This document shows, in pieces, positions 35,753-47,532 of a stretch of 64,000 bases of DNA. The position numbers and the translations under genes were made by a program. This DNA is from Denitratimonas tolerans (GTDB lineage: Bacteria; Pseudomonadota; Gammaproteobacteria; Xanthomonadales; Xanthomonadaceae). A model generated the notes under the pieces. That model was not told where the DNA came from. It searched no databases and saw only the letters and a program-made list of their open reading frames with translations. How positions within the stretch are numbered: position 1 is the stretch's first letter; the number at the start of each line of letters is the position of its first letter. The stretch is from the NCBI RefSeq assembly GCF_037203605.1, contig NZ_JBBDHC010000010.1, forward strand, positions 1-64,000. Direction: 5' to 3'.

Positions 35753-37534
35753 TCAAGCCTTTTCGACCTGTTCGGCGTGGGCGGCGAGCGCCGCGGGGTG
35801 GGTCTGGAAGTGGCGCAGGGTGTCGCGGTAGCCCAGTTCCACCGCCTGGTCGAACTTCTTCCAGTCCAGCAGATCGATGCCGGCCAGCGGCGGGCGCAGC
35901 AGCAGGCTGGAGAGCTTGCGCTGGCGCGCCGCGTTCGCGTCGGAGTTCACCATGGCGGCGCGCCACAGGATGCGCCCGATGCCGGGGTACTTCTTCTGCC
36001 GCCACTGGCGCAGGAACTCCAGCCAGGAGGACGGCAGGGCGGTTTCCTCCAGCGTGGTTTCCAGCCGGTAGCTGCCGCCCACGTCCACCGCCACGATGGC
36101 CCCGCTCAGCCGGTGTTGCATCTCGTCCACCGGCAGGTTGTCGATGACGCCGCCATCCACCAGCACCCGATGGTCGTGGAACACCGGCGGCACCAGACCG
36201 GGCAGCGCGCTGCCGGCGCGCAGCGCGATCCACAGCGAGCCGCGATCGTGCACGTGCAGCTTGCCGCCGGTGAGGTCGGTCGATACGCAGAAGAAAGGAA
36301 TGCGCAGGTCCTCGATGCGGTGCTCGCCGTACATGGCGCGCAGCGCGCGGGAAACGCGGCGACCGCTCGACATCGCCACCAGCGGCAGGGTGCGGTCCGA
36401 GAGCGGATCATGGTCGACGAAGGCGGTGCGCATCGCGCGCACCAGGTGGGCCTCGTCCCAGCCCGCCGCGATTCCGGCACCGACCACGGCACCGGCGCTG
36501 CATCCGCCGATGTAATCGGCCTGGATGCGGTGCTCGCGCAGCGCGCGGATCGCGCCGATGTGGGCGAAGCCGCGCGCGCCGCCGCCGGAGAGCACCAGCC
36601 CGGTCGCGCGCCCGCCCAGCAGCCGGGCGCAGCGCGCGAGGTCATTGTCGTCGATGACATGGTGGTGCATGGCGCGACCGGGAAACGCCTCCAGCCAGGC
36701 ATGCGTGCTGCCTGCGGCAGGGACATCGCGGCGCAGCAGCACCAGGTGCAGCGGCAGGTGCGGTGACAGCGCGCGCGGGGTGGGCAGCGCGTGGTCGGGC
36801 TTGTCGTCGGTGTCGGCCAGCATCAGCACCGCGTCGCTCTGGCGCACGCAGCGCTCGCGCCAGGCCGGGTCGTCGTCGCCCACGTAGACCAGTCCGTGCG
36901 CCTCCTGCTCCATCCGCGAAAACCATCCGCCGCTGCGGCTGCGCGCCTCGTCGGCCTCCACCACTCGCACCTTGCCCAGCCAGGGCAGGGCGCGCGCCAG
37001 GCGGCGGGCGAACGCGACGGCATCCACGCCCGGCGTTCCCGGAAGCACGGCGATGCAGCGCACCTCGGCCGGGCGATGCGCGGTCGCGGCATAGCGCTTC
37101 AACGCCTCGCGCGTGAGCCGCAGCATGGCCGCGGGATGGTGCGCGATGAGCTGTTCGAATTCGCTGCGCGGCCAGCGCACCAGCTCGCTGTCGCGCAGCG
37201 CGAATACGGTGGCGGTGCGCGGCTGGTCGAGGATTAGCCCGACCTCTCCGACGCACTCGCCCGGGCTGATCTGTCCGAGGCGCCGGGCCTGTCCGTCGTC
37301 GCCGGTGCGCCATGCCGCCAGTCGCCCCCAGCGCAGCACCAGGAAGGCGTCGGACGCCGTGCCCTGTTCGAGCAGGGTCATGCCGCCTGCCAGCGCGATG
37401 CTCTCGGCCCGCGCGGCCAGCTCATCGAGCGTGGCCTCGGGCAGATCGGAAAACAGCGACAGGCCCGCAAGAAAGCAGCGCAGGCGCGCCTGCGGGCTGT
37501 CGGTTGGCGGCGGTGGCGGAGTGCGGTGTAGCAT
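35753..37534 (-). CDS. Patatin-like phospholipase with cyclic-nucleotide-binding domain
   Basis: 593 residues. An N-terminal cNMP-binding domain (about 25-135; ILLEQG-like LLEQGTASDAFLVL and GECVGEVGLIL) is followed by a linking region (about 150-300) and a patatin domain (about 308-470). The patatin site has the oxyanion motif SGGGARGFAHIGA, the nucleophile in GCSAG near residue 344, and the catalytic Asp in DGG near 458. The order resembles bacterial relatives of neuropathy target esterase: lipid hydrolysis controlled by nucleotide or another ligand. The start at ATG 37534 fits the domain start but has no good ribosome binding site. Confidence 0.88.
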   Translation of the reverse strand: MLHRTPPPPPTDSPQARLRCFLAGLSLFSDLPEATLDELAARAESIALAGGMTLLEQGTASDAFLVLRWGRLAAWRTGDDGQARRLGQISPGECVGEVGLILDQPRTATVFALRDSELVRWPRSEFEQLIAHHPAAMLRLTREALKRYAATAHRPAEVRCIAVLPGTPGVDAVAFARRLARALPWLGKVRVVEADEARSRSGGWFSRMEQEAHGLVYVGDDDPAWRERCVRQSDAVLMLADTDDKPDHALPTPRALSPHLPLHLVLLRRDVPAAGSTHAWLEAFPGRAMHHHVIDDNDLARCARLLGGRATGLVLSGGGARGFAHIGAIRALREHRIQADYIGGCSAGAVVGAGIAAGWDEAHLVRAMRTAFVDHDPLSDRTLPLVAMSSGRRVSRALRAMYGEHRIEDLRIPFFCVSTDLTGGKLHVHDRGSLWIALRAGSALPGLVPPVFHDHRVLVDGGVIDNLPVDEMQHRLSGAIVAVDVGGSYRLETTLEETALPSSWLEFLRQWRQKKYPGIGRILWRAAMVNSDANAARQRKLSSLLLRPPLAGIDLLDWKKFDQAVELGYRDTLRHFQTHPAALAAHAEQVEKA

Positions 37535-37622
37535 GCCGTGAACGCTAGCGCATTTGCGCAGCGGCAAACAGACAGGGGTGACCGAGGGGGCGGGCGCCGG
37601 TGGGCTTTTGAGGAGTTTCCCC

Positions 37623-40493
37623 ATGGACGAGTTTCTTGTCAGGGACGCGCGACCGGCCGATGGGCTGCAGGTGTCGTGCATCGGATTCGGATTGATTCTT
37701 GTCTTGGCGTGCTTCTTGATGACGTTGCCAGCCACGGGTGCAACCATCAACACCGGGCCGCTCTTGCGCACGGTCGATGCCGGCACGCGCCACACCTGTG
37801 CGCTGGACGAGGGCGGCGGCGTCTGGTGCTGGGGCTGGAACGCGTCCGGCCAGCTCGGCGACGGCAGCCGCACCCTGCGCGTAACGCCGGTCGCAGTGCG
37901 CGGCCTGCCCGGCGCAGCCACCGCACTGAGCGTCGGTGACGACCATGCCTGTGTCCTGATTCGCGATGGCGGGGTGTACTGCTGGGGCGCCAACGCCGGC
38001 GGCCGCCTGGGCGATGGCACCACGGTGAACCGCGATGTCGCGGTGCCGGTCAGCGGCCTTCAGCAGGGCGTGACCGCCGTGGCCGCGGGCGGCAACTTCA
38101 CCTGCGCGGCGGGTGAATCCGGCGTGGTCTGCTGGGGGCGCAATCCCTGGGGCCAGCTCGGTGACGGCACGCTCGAGGATCATCGTGCGCCTGGCGCCGT
38201 GCAGGGTATTTCCGAGCCCGTACGCGCGCTGGCGGCGGGCGGTGGCCACGTCTGCGCGCTGACCGAAACCGGTGCGGTGAAATGCTGGGGTCGAGGGGGC
38301 AACGGCCAGCTTGGCGACGGGGAGTGGCAGCTGGCGGTGGCCGGCGATCGCCACACCCCGGTCGCGGTGACCGGCCTGGCCAGCGGCGTGCGTGCGATCT
38401 CGACCGGCGAACAGCACAGCTGCGCCCTGGACGGCGCCGGCGCGGTGCGGTGCTGGGGCAACAACCTGGACGGCCAGCTCGGGCAGTCGGGCGCCCCCTC
38501 GCTCGAAATGCCGCGGTGGCCGGTCGGCGACCTGCCGCTCGATGCCCTGGATCTTGCCGCCGGCGGCAATCATTCCTGCGCGGTGTTCAGCGACGGCAAG
38601 GTCTGGTGCTGGGGGAGCAACCGCCAGGGCCAGCTGGCCAGACCCTCCGGTGCATTCAGCCCGCAGCCGCTCGCGGTGCCCGGCCTGCCGGCGATGCGCA
38701 GCGTGGCGAACGGCAGCCGCCACAGCTGCGCGGTGTCCGCCGAGGGTGCGGCCTACTGCTGGGGCGATGGCGAAACCGGGCAGCTCGGCGCCGGCGACCG
38801 CAACAGCCGGCGCGAACCGGTGGCCGTGGACTGGAGCACGGTGCCCGATCCGGGGCCGCGCGCGATGCTCCGCTTGGACAGCGCGACGGGCGTCGTGCAG
38901 AAACACATCGTGCGCGGATCGGGCATCCCGGTGCGCTTTGGCTGGGTCCTGCGCGAGGTGCCGGCGAACGCCACCTGCCATATCCGCCGCAGTCCGGACG
39001 ACGTGGGCATCTTCCGCATTCCCCGCGGCGAGCTGGCGCAGGGAGAGTGGACCAGCACCACGCTGCACGCATGGGCGGCGGGTGACCGCGGGTTCTACGT
39101 CGCCTGTTCGGGTGGTCCCCGTTCGCTTCCGGTCACCCTGAGCATCGACGAGGCCGAATATCCATTGGAGGTCACGATCGCCGGCGACGGTGCGGGCCTG
39201 GTGATCAGCGAGCCCGAGGGAATCGACTGCGGTTCGACCTGCGTTGTCTCGCGCACCGTCGGTTCCCCGCTGACCCTGGCGGCGGTGAGCGACGCGCCGG
39301 ACTCGGCCTTCGTCAGCTGGTCGGGTGCGTGCGACGGTTGGAAGGACAGCTGCGATCTGGTGATGGCGGGCGCACGCCAGGTCACTGCGAACTTCGTCCG
39401 GTTGCGCGACGGAATTCGCCAGATCAGCGCCGGAAGCGGGTACAGCTGCGGTCTGGATGCCGCGGGCGAGGTGTGGTGCTGGGGCAGAAACCGCTGGGTC
39501 GAGTCCGGGATTACCGGATCGGCCAGGGTGTCCTGGCCGGAGCGCGTGGAAGGACTGCCCGGCCCGATGCGTGCGGTCGCGGCGGGCGATTCCCACGCCT
39601 GCGCGGCCAGCGAGTCCGGCCGCGTCTGGTGTTGGGGAGGGAACGATCGGGGCCAGCTCGGGGACGGAAGCTTCGTCAGCCGCGAAACGCCGGTCGAGGT
39701 TTCGGGTCTGGGGTCGAACGTGCGTGCGGTGGCGGCCGGCCCGGCGCACAGCTGCGCCATCACCGGCGTGGGCGCGATCCGCTGCTGGGGCGCCAACGAC
39801 TCCGGGCAGCTCGGCAGCGGCGGATCATCCGCCGGAAGCAATCGCCCGGTGACCGTCGCCGGGATCACCCAGGGCGCGCGTGCCATCGGAGCCGGCGGCA
39901 GCCACGCCTGCGCCCTCATCACGGGCGGCGAGGTGCGCTGCTGGGGCGGCAACGGGTTCGGCCAGCTGGGAATCGGCGACAGGATGCAGCGCCCGACTCC
40001 CGCCGTCGTGCAGGGCCTGCCGGGTGGTGCGGAGCAGATCACCGCGGGCCAGACGCACACCTGCGCCCTGGTGAGCGGTATGGCCTGGTGCTGGGGCGAC
40101 GGCTTCTACGGTCAGCTGGGCGATGGGGACACCATCCCGGGGCAGTCGCGGGACGAACCGGTCGCCGTGCGGGGCCTTCCCGACGCCGTGGAACAGATCT
40201 CGGCCGGGACCGATTTCACCTGCGCGCTGACGAGCGGAGGGTCGGCCTGGTGCTGGGGAAATGGCTGGGACGGCCGGCTCGGGCTGGGTGACGACGCCTG
40301 GACGAATCATGCGCAGCCGGCGCCGGTATCGGGCATGGGCTCCGGCGCGCGCGCCATTGCCGCGGGCGGCCAGCATGCCTGTGCGCTGGACGCGCAGGGA
40401 CGGGCGTATTGCTGGGGCGCGAACACACGTGGCCAGCTGGGCGTCTCGGGCACCGTCTACTTCCCGGCTCCGACGCCGGTGATCTGGCGCTGA
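37623..40493 (+). CDS. Secreted protein with fourteen RCC1 repeats
   Basis: 956 residues. An N-terminal signal segment (IGFGLILVLACFLMTLPATGA, about 22-43, in part) is followed by seven RCC1 repeats (about 50-400), an insert of about 200 residues, then seven more RCC1 repeats (about 600-956). Each unit has the pattern AGxxHxCAL ... CWGxNxxGQLGDG, with two cysteines about ten residues apart. The insert includes a bacterial beta-repeat like those of surface proteins (CGSTCVV, FVSWSGACDGW). Seven repeats make one RCC1 propeller, so this is probably two propellers. ATG 37623 has AGGAG seven bases upstream. Divergent from the patatin gene with 88 bp between. Function unknown. Confidence 0.9.
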   Translation: MDEFLVRDARPADGLQVSCIGFGLILVLACFLMTLPATGATINTGPLLRTVDAGTRHTCALDEGGGVWCWGWNASGQLGDGSRTLRVTPVAVRGLPGAATALSVGDDHACVLIRDGGVYCWGANAGGRLGDGTTVNRDVAVPVSGLQQGVTAVAAGGNFTCAAGESGVVCWGRNPWGQLGDGTLEDHRAPGAVQGISEPVRALAAGGGHVCALTETGAVKCWGRGGNGQLGDGEWQLAVAGDRHTPVAVTGLASGVRAISTGEQHSCALDGAGAVRCWGNNLDGQLGQSGAPSLEMPRWPVGDLPLDALDLAAGGNHSCAVFSDGKVWCWGSNRQGQLARPSGAFSPQPLAVPGLPAMRSVANGSRHSCAVSAEGAAYCWGDGETGQLGAGDRNSRREPVAVDWSTVPDPGPRAMLRLDSATGVVQKHIVRGSGIPVRFGWVLREVPANATCHIRRSPDDVGIFRIPRGELAQGEWTSTTLHAWAAGDRGFYVACSGGPRSLPVTLSIDEAEYPLEVTIAGDGAGLVISEPEGIDCGSTCVVSRTVGSPLTLAAVSDAPDSAFVSWSGACDGWKDSCDLVMAGARQVTANFVRLRDGIRQISAGSGYSCGLDAAGEVWCWGRNRWVESGITGSARVSWPERVEGLPGPMRAVAAGDSHACAASESGRVWCWGGNDRGQLGDGSFVSRETPVEVSGLGSNVRAVAAGPAHSCAITGVGAIRCWGANDSGQLGSGGSSAGSNRPVTVAGITQGARAIGAGGSHACALITGGEVRCWGGNGFGQLGIGDRMQRPTPAVVQGLPGGAEQITAGQTHTCALVSGMAWCWGDGFYGQLGDGDTIPGQSRDEPVAVRGLPDAVEQISAGTDFTCALTSGGSAWCWGNGWDGRLGLGDDAWTNHAQPAPVSGMGSGARAIAAGGQHACALDAQGRAYCWGANTRGQLGVSGTVYFPAPTPVIWR

Positions 40494-40562
40494 AGGCGTC
40501 GGGTCGGGGGAGGACACCGGCCCGCGCTTGAAAACCCGCGGCGTGCGCTCCATGTCGTGGCG

Positions 40563-42608
40563 ATGGAAAACACCGCCAATCCCCTTCTCTCCGCCGGCGA
40601 CCTGCCGCCTTTTTCCCGTATTTCCGCCGCCGACGTGGCACCGGCCGTCGACACGCTGCTGGACGGGTATCGCCAGGTGGTCGAGCGGCTCGTCGCGGAC
40701 GCCGGTGCACGCAACTTCGAGGCCCTCATGCAGCCGCTGGAGGCGCAGGAAGAGCGCCTGGGCCGCGCGTTCTCGCCCGTCTCCCACTTGCACGGCGTGA
40801 AGGATTCGCCCGAGCTGCGCGAAGCCTACGAGGAGGCGCTGGAAAAGCTCACCGAGCACGCCACCTGGCTGGGCCAGAACCGTGACCTTTACGAGGCGGT
40901 GAAGGCGGTGCGCGAGGCGCCGGCTTTCAACGCGCTCGATCGGGCCAGCCGCACCGTGGTGGAAGACAGTCTGCGCGGCTTCCGACTCTCGGGCGTGGCG
41001 TTGGAGAGCGAGGGTCGCAAGCGATTCGCGCAGATCCAGACGGAACTTTCGCGGCTGACCACCCAGTTCGGCAGCGCGGTGCTCGATGCCACCGACGCTT
41101 GGACGCGGCCGGTTTCCGATGCGGAACTGGCGGGCCTGCCGGAGTCGGCGCGCGCGCTCCTGGCGCAGGCGGCGGCCGATGCCGGGACGAGCGGCCACCT
41201 CGCCACACTCAAGGGGCCGGTGGTGACCGCGCTCCTGACCTTTGCCGATGATCGCGCGCTGCGCGAGGTCGTCTGGACGGCCTACCAGACCCGGGCCTCC
41301 GACCAGGGTCCGCAAGCTGGAGCCCACGACAACAGCGCGCGCATCGGGCAGATTCTCGCCCTGCGCCACGAGGCCGCACGGCTGCTGGGTTTCGCCAATG
41401 CGGCCGAGGTGTCGCTGGCCGACAAGATGGCCGGCACCCCCGAGCGGGTGCTGGGTTTCCTGCACGATCTTGCACGCCGCGCGCGGCCCGTGGCCGAAAG
41501 CGAGCGCGAGACGCTGGCGCGGTTCGCGCGCGAGACGCTGGGCATCGAGGCGCTTGAACCCTGGGACATTGCCTATGCCAGCGAGAAGCTGCGCCAGAGC
41601 CGCTTTGCCTTCACCGAAGAGGATCTCAAACCCTGGTTCCCCGCCGAGGCGGCGATTGCCGGCTTGTTCGAGGTGGCCTCGCGCCTGTTCGGCCTGAGGC
41701 TCGTGCGGCGCGAAGGCGTGGACGTCTGGCATCCGGAGGTGCGCTTCTTCGACATCCTGGATGCCGACGACCGCCCGCTCGCCGGCTTCTATCTGGACCT
41801 GTACGCACGCGCCGGAAAGCGCGGCGGTGCCTGGATGGACGTATGCCGCAGCCGCATGCGCCGCGGGGACGGCGTCCAGCTGCCGGTAGCCTATCTGGTG
41901 TGCAACTTCGCACCGCCCGCGGGCGGCATGCCCTCGCTGCTCACCCACGACGATGTGGTCACCTTGTTCCACGAGTTTGGCCATGGCCTGCACCACATGC
42001 TGACCGAGGTCGACTTGCCCTCGGTGGCCGGCATCGAAGGTGTGGAATGGGACGCGGTGGAGTTGCCCAGCCAGTTCCTGGAGAACTACGCCTGGCACCG
42101 CGAGTCGCTCGATCTGTTTGCGCGCCACTGGCAGACCGGTGAGCCGCTACCCCAGGCGCTGCTCGACAAGATGCTGGCCGCGCGCCACTTCCAGGCCGGG
42201 ATGTTCCTGGTTCGCCAGCTCGAGTTCGCGCTGTTCGACTTCCGTCTGCATCTGGAATACGACCCGGCGCGCGGTGCCCGCGTGATGGAGTTGCTGGAGG
42301 AGGTCCGCGACGAGGTCGCAGTGATCCGCCCGCCGGCCTGGGCGCGTTTCCCGCACGCGTTCAGCCACATCTTCGCCGGGGGCTATGCCGCCGGCTACTA
42401 CAGCTATCTGTGGGCCGAGGTGCTGGCGGCCGATGCGTTCTCGGCGTTCGAGGACAGCGATCTGTTCGACGCGGATACCGGCGCGCGCTACCGCCGGGAG
42501 ATCCTTGCCGTGGGCGGCTCGCGCCCGGCGCTGGAGAGCTTCATCGCCTTCCGCGGCCGCGAACCGGATCCCGCTGCCCTGCTGCGCAGCTACGGGCTGC
42601 CGGCCTGA
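40563..42608 (+). CDS. prlC: Oligopeptidase A
   Basis: M3A zinc metallopeptidase that degrades short peptides, including cleaved signal peptides, in the cytoplasm. 681 residues, the usual length. HEFGH at 470-474 carries the zinc ligands and catalytic Glu, with the third ligand in the following ELPSQFLENYAW helix. The N-terminus ENTANPLLSAGDLPPFSRI matches PrlC. ATG 40563 is taken over GTG 40557 on family length. It stands alone and converges on the SLC13 gene 34 bp away. Confidence 0.95.
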   Translation: MENTANPLLSAGDLPPFSRISAADVAPAVDTLLDGYRQVVERLVADAGARNFEALMQPLEAQEERLGRAFSPVSHLHGVKDSPELREAYEEALEKLTEHATWLGQNRDLYEAVKAVREAPAFNALDRASRTVVEDSLRGFRLSGVALESEGRKRFAQIQTELSRLTTQFGSAVLDATDAWTRPVSDAELAGLPESARALLAQAAADAGTSGHLATLKGPVVTALLTFADDRALREVVWTAYQTRASDQGPQAGAHDNSARIGQILALRHEAARLLGFANAAEVSLADKMAGTPERVLGFLHDLARRARPVAESERETLARFARETLGIEALEPWDIAYASEKLRQSRFAFTEEDLKPWFPAEAAIAGLFEVASRLFGLRLVRREGVDVWHPEVRFFDILDADDRPLAGFYLDLYARAGKRGGAWMDVCRSRMRRGDGVQLPVAYLVCNFAPPAGGMPSLLTHDDVVTLFHEFGHGLHHMLTEVDLPSVAGIEGVEWDAVELPSQFLENYAWHRESLDLFARHWQTGEPLPQALLDKMLAARHFQAGMFLVRQLEFALFDFRLHLEYDPARGARVMELLEEVRDEVAVIRPPAWARFPHAFSHIFAGGYAAGYYSYLWAEVLAADAFSAFEDSDLFDADTGARYRREILAVGGSRPALESFIAFRGREPDPAALLRSYGLPA

Positions 42609-42642
42609 CCCGCCGGATGCGTGCCGGATTGGCGAAGCTCGA

Positions 42643-44412
42643 TCAGAACGGCCACAGCTTCGGGATCATGATGATCCCGATGACCCAGAAGATCAGGTTC
42701 AGCGGCAGGCCGACCTTCATGAAGTCCACGAAGCGGTAGCCGCCGGCGTTGTAGACCATGGTGTTGGTCTGGTAGCCCACCGGGGTGGCGAAGCTGGTGC
42801 CGGCGGCAAAGGTCACGGCGATGAGGAACGGCGTGGCGTCCACGCCCATGAGGTGCGCGGTCGACATGGCGATCGGTGTCAGGAGCACCGCGGCGGCGGC
42901 GTGGCTCATCACTTCGGACAGCATCAGGACGGCCAGATACAGCATCGCCAGCACGACCCAGGGCCCATAGGGTTCGACCAGACCGATGAGATGGCGCACC
43001 AGGAACTCGGCGGCGCCGCTCTGGCTCATCGCGACGCCCAGCGGCAGCAGGCACGCCAGCACGATGATGATGCGCCAGTCCACGGCCTCGTAGGCATCGT
43101 CGCCGCCCAGGCAGCCGGCCGTCACCATGACGGCGGCGCCGACCAGGGAGGTCAGCGCGATCGGCATCCAGCCGAGCGCGGAAACGATGATCACCAGCGC
43201 CATCGTGGCCAGCGCGAAAGGCGCGCGCCAGCCGCTGGGGCGCGCGGCACCGCGCTTGGACAGGACGATCACGTTCTTGTCCCGGCGCAGCATGTGCATC
43301 TCGTTTTCCGGCACGATCATCAAGAGGATGTCGCCCACGCTGAAGGCCACGTCCTTGATCTTCTCGCGCAGCACCTGTCCGCGCCGCTGGATCGCAAGCA
43401 CCGTCACGTTGTGCTGCCAGATCCGGTCCACCGCCTCCATGTCGAGGCCTTCCAGGCGCGAATTGGGCGCGATCATGACCTCGGAGATGACCAGATTGGC
43501 GTCCTTGCGCAGCTGCCGGTCCTTGAACTTGTGCTCGGCCTCGATCGCGAGCCCGGCCTCCTTTCGGAGCGCGTCCAGGCGCGCCCAGTCGCCGCGTGCG
43601 AGCAGGATGTCGCCGGTCTGAAGGGTCTGCGAGCGCGGCGACCACAGCTTCTTGCCGTCGCGCAGAAGTTCGAGCACGAAGACATCGAAGCGCGCCGCCA
43701 GCCGCGCCTCTTCCACCGAGGTGCCGAGCAGCGCCGAACCCGGCATGACGCGCAGTTCGGTAATGTATTTCCCCGGCTCGAACTCCTCGTCCAGCTCGGG
43801 TTGGCGGGTATCGGGCAGCAGCCAGCGCCCGAAAGTGAGCAGGTAGATGCCGCCGGCCGCGAAGCACACCGCGCCCAGCGCGGTGAACTCGAACATGGTG
43901 AATCCCGGGTGCCCGAGGTCGCGCGCGATGGCGTCGACCAGCAGGTTCGACGAGGTGCCCACCAGGGTACACACGCCCGCGATCTGCGACATGTAGGAAA
44001 GCGGAATCAGCGCCTTGGAGGCGGGCAGTCCGACGCGCGCGCTGGCGGTGAGCACGATCGGCATGAACACTGCGACCACGGCGGTGTTGTTCACGAACGG
44101 AGAGACGATGGCAAGCGCCGCGAACAGCAGCAGCAGGAAGGCCGTGGGTGATTTCACCCGGGTGAGCATGCGGCCCACGCCCGAGAGTGCGCCGCTGCTG
44201 CGCAGCCCGGCCGCCAGCACGAACATCGCCGCCACGGTGATCGTGGCCTGGTTGCTGAAGCCGCTGAGTGCCTGCGACGGCGTGATCAGGCCCAGCAAGG
44301 TGAGCGTGGCGACCAGGAAGATCGCCACCACGTCCATGCGCAGCTTCTCGGTGGCGAACAGTGTGATTGCACCGATGGTGACTGCGAGCACCAGCACGAT
44401 GTCCAGCGTCAT
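42643..44412 (-). CDS. SLC13/DASS-type permease with TrkA-C domains
   Basis: 589 residues. About eleven membrane helices are split by two cytoplasmic TrkA-C (RCK-C) domains at roughly 205-380 (KYITELRVMPGSALLGTSV and NLVISEVMIAPNSRLEGLDM, in part). The transporter halves carry SPFVNNTAVVAVFMPIV and GTSFATPVGYQTNTMVYN, the SNT-like ion and substrate motifs of the family. Substrate, perhaps sulfate or a dicarboxylate with Na+, is not defined by sequence. ATG 44412. The 162 bp upstream show no clear promoter. Confidence 0.88.
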   Translation of the reverse strand: MTLDIVLVLAVTIGAITLFATEKLRMDVVAIFLVATLTLLGLITPSQALSGFSNQATITVAAMFVLAAGLRSSGALSGVGRMLTRVKSPTAFLLLLFAALAIVSPFVNNTAVVAVFMPIVLTASARVGLPASKALIPLSYMSQIAGVCTLVGTSSNLLVDAIARDLGHPGFTMFEFTALGAVCFAAGGIYLLTFGRWLLPDTRQPELDEEFEPGKYITELRVMPGSALLGTSVEEARLAARFDVFVLELLRDGKKLWSPRSQTLQTGDILLARGDWARLDALRKEAGLAIEAEHKFKDRQLRKDANLVISEVMIAPNSRLEGLDMEAVDRIWQHNVTVLAIQRRGQVLREKIKDVAFSVGDILLMIVPENEMHMLRRDKNVIVLSKRGAARPSGWRAPFALATMALVIIVSALGWMPIALTSLVGAAVMVTAGCLGGDDAYEAVDWRIIIVLACLLPLGVAMSQSGAAEFLVRHLIGLVEPYGPWVVLAMLYLAVLMLSEVMSHAAAAVLLTPIAMSTAHLMGVDATPFLIAVTFAAGTSFATPVGYQTNTMVYNAGGYRFVDFMKVGLPLNLIFWVIGIIMIPKLWPF

Positions 44413-44574
44413 GCGCGTGCCGCCGGATGCGTGGTGGCGCAGGATCGACGCCTGTTGGTTCGCAAGCGGACGAGGGTTCCGTTCATCTGCCGGCCTTCTT
44501 CAACGTGGTCCCCGAAGTTCCCTGCGCACAGGCAGCGGACGGGGCGCATCGTACTGGCGAATCGCCCCGATTAC

Positions 44575-45174
44575 CTATCCGGGAGGCGCAAGAATGTGCC
44601 GCCGCGTGTCCCTGGCAAGCTGGTCCAGATCCGCGAACAGCGGCGCGAAACCTTCCGACAGGCGGTCGTAATGGCGCGCCAGGTCGATCGCGCAGGCCTC
44701 CAGCCGCTCGCCGCCGCGCGACAGGCGCCGCCCGATGCCCGCGAGCGCGCGAGGCATGCCGTCGACGTGCGCATACGCGCCAAGCCAGTCCTGCTGCGCC
44801 ATGCGCGAGGCTATGCGGCGTGCGGGTTCGGGCAGGAGGTCGGCGTGCTCGTCCAGCGCCCGGTAGACCCGGGCGGTGAAGTCCGCCAGCGGCTCGCTGG
44901 CGTGCCGGTGCCAGTCGCGCGCAAGCACGTGGTCGTGGAACACGTCCATGGCGATGCCGGCGAAGCGCCGGCGTTCGGGAGCAAAGCAGGCAAGCGCGGC
45001 CTGCATGACCGGGTGCGTATCGCAGCAGGCATCGATGCGCCGGTGCACGCGGATCTCGATCGCCACTTCCGGCGTGAATCCCCTGATCGGACCTTTCACG
45101 AAGTCACCCAGGAAGGCTCCGACCAGGGCGAGATCGCCCTGATCGGCCAACAGGAAGTGGGCAAGGAAGTTCAC
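44575..45174 (-). CDS. acpH: Acyl carrier protein phosphodiesterase (DUF479)
   Basis: 199 residues. Family start VNFLAHFLLADQ, then LVGAFLGDFVKG, IEIRVHRRIDACCDTHP, and the metal-site motif AMDVFHDHVLARDW near residue 80. AcpH removes the 4'-phosphopantetheine from holo-ACP. GTG 45174 is chosen to match the family N-terminus; the frame is open 47 codons upstream through a repeat with no coding signal. It lies 100 bp downstream of acs on the same strand. Confidence 0.88.
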   Translation of the reverse strand: MNFLAHFLLADQGDLALVGAFLGDFVKGPIRGFTPEVAIEIRVHRRIDACCDTHPVMQAALACFAPERRRFAGIAMDVFHDHVLARDWHRHASEPLADFTARVYRALDEHADLLPEPARRIASRMAQQDWLGAYAHVDGMPRALAGIGRRLSRGGERLEACAIDLARHYDRLSEGFAPLFADLDQLARDTRRHILAPPG

Positions 45175-45192
45175 CGGAGCGGCGTGGGGGAT

Positions 45193-45254
45193 CGGGAATG
45201 CGGGAATCGCGGGAGCCGGCGGCACCGCGCGCCGCGCCGTGATTCCTGCATTCC
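45193..45254. repeat. Large hairpin between acs and acpH
   Basis: Arms GGGAATGCGGGAATC (45193-45207) and GATTCCTGCATTCCC (45240-45254) match at 14 of 15 positions, and the GC-rich interior can pair further. It lies about 20 bp after the acs stop. The GGGAATC heptads resemble those of the hslV-hslU repeat. It may act as a transcript-end or mRNA-stabilising structure. Confidence 0.65.
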
Positions 45255-45274
45255 CTTTCCCGCGTCCCGCGGCC

Positions 45275-47218
<1,944 letters not shown>

Positions 47219-47395
47219 GGGTGCACCTTTCCTTGACTTGCGAACGGGCTGAAGGGTCACGGTCAAGGGTAGCGCGTTCCCGGCAATCTCTTGCCATTCA
47301 CGGGCTTAGACCTTGGTCGATGCGTGTTGGGCACGGCGCGGACGGATGGCGGCAGGTCCTGCGTCGCGTGACTGTCCCAGCATGTTCCCGCGCGG

Positions 47396-47401
47396 ATTGT
47401 A
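47396..47401 (-). promoter_or_regulatory. Weak -10 candidate for acs
   Basis: TACAAT on the minus strand, about 180 bp before acs, beside the AT-rich patch at 47397-47440. No good -35 and no clear CRP site are visible. The remaining 47219-47395 shows nothing I can name. Confidence 0.25.
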
Positions 47402-47496
47402 TTGTCCAAAATATTGATTTCATGGTGATTTTTCGCGTCATTTGCGGGCGTTGGGGGGCGCCGGCGCAGACCGCGAAGGCGGCCGCAGCGCGCAAC

Positions 47497-47526
47497 TTGT
47501 CATGCGCCCCGGTTCGTCGCTACAAT
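47497..47526 (+). promoter_or_regulatory. Sigma-70 promoter of rplS
   Basis: TTGTCA (47497-47502), 18 bp, TACAAT (47521-47526). The expected start near 47533 gives a leader of about 105 nt. Confidence 0.65.
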
Positions 47527-47532
47527 GCGCGA

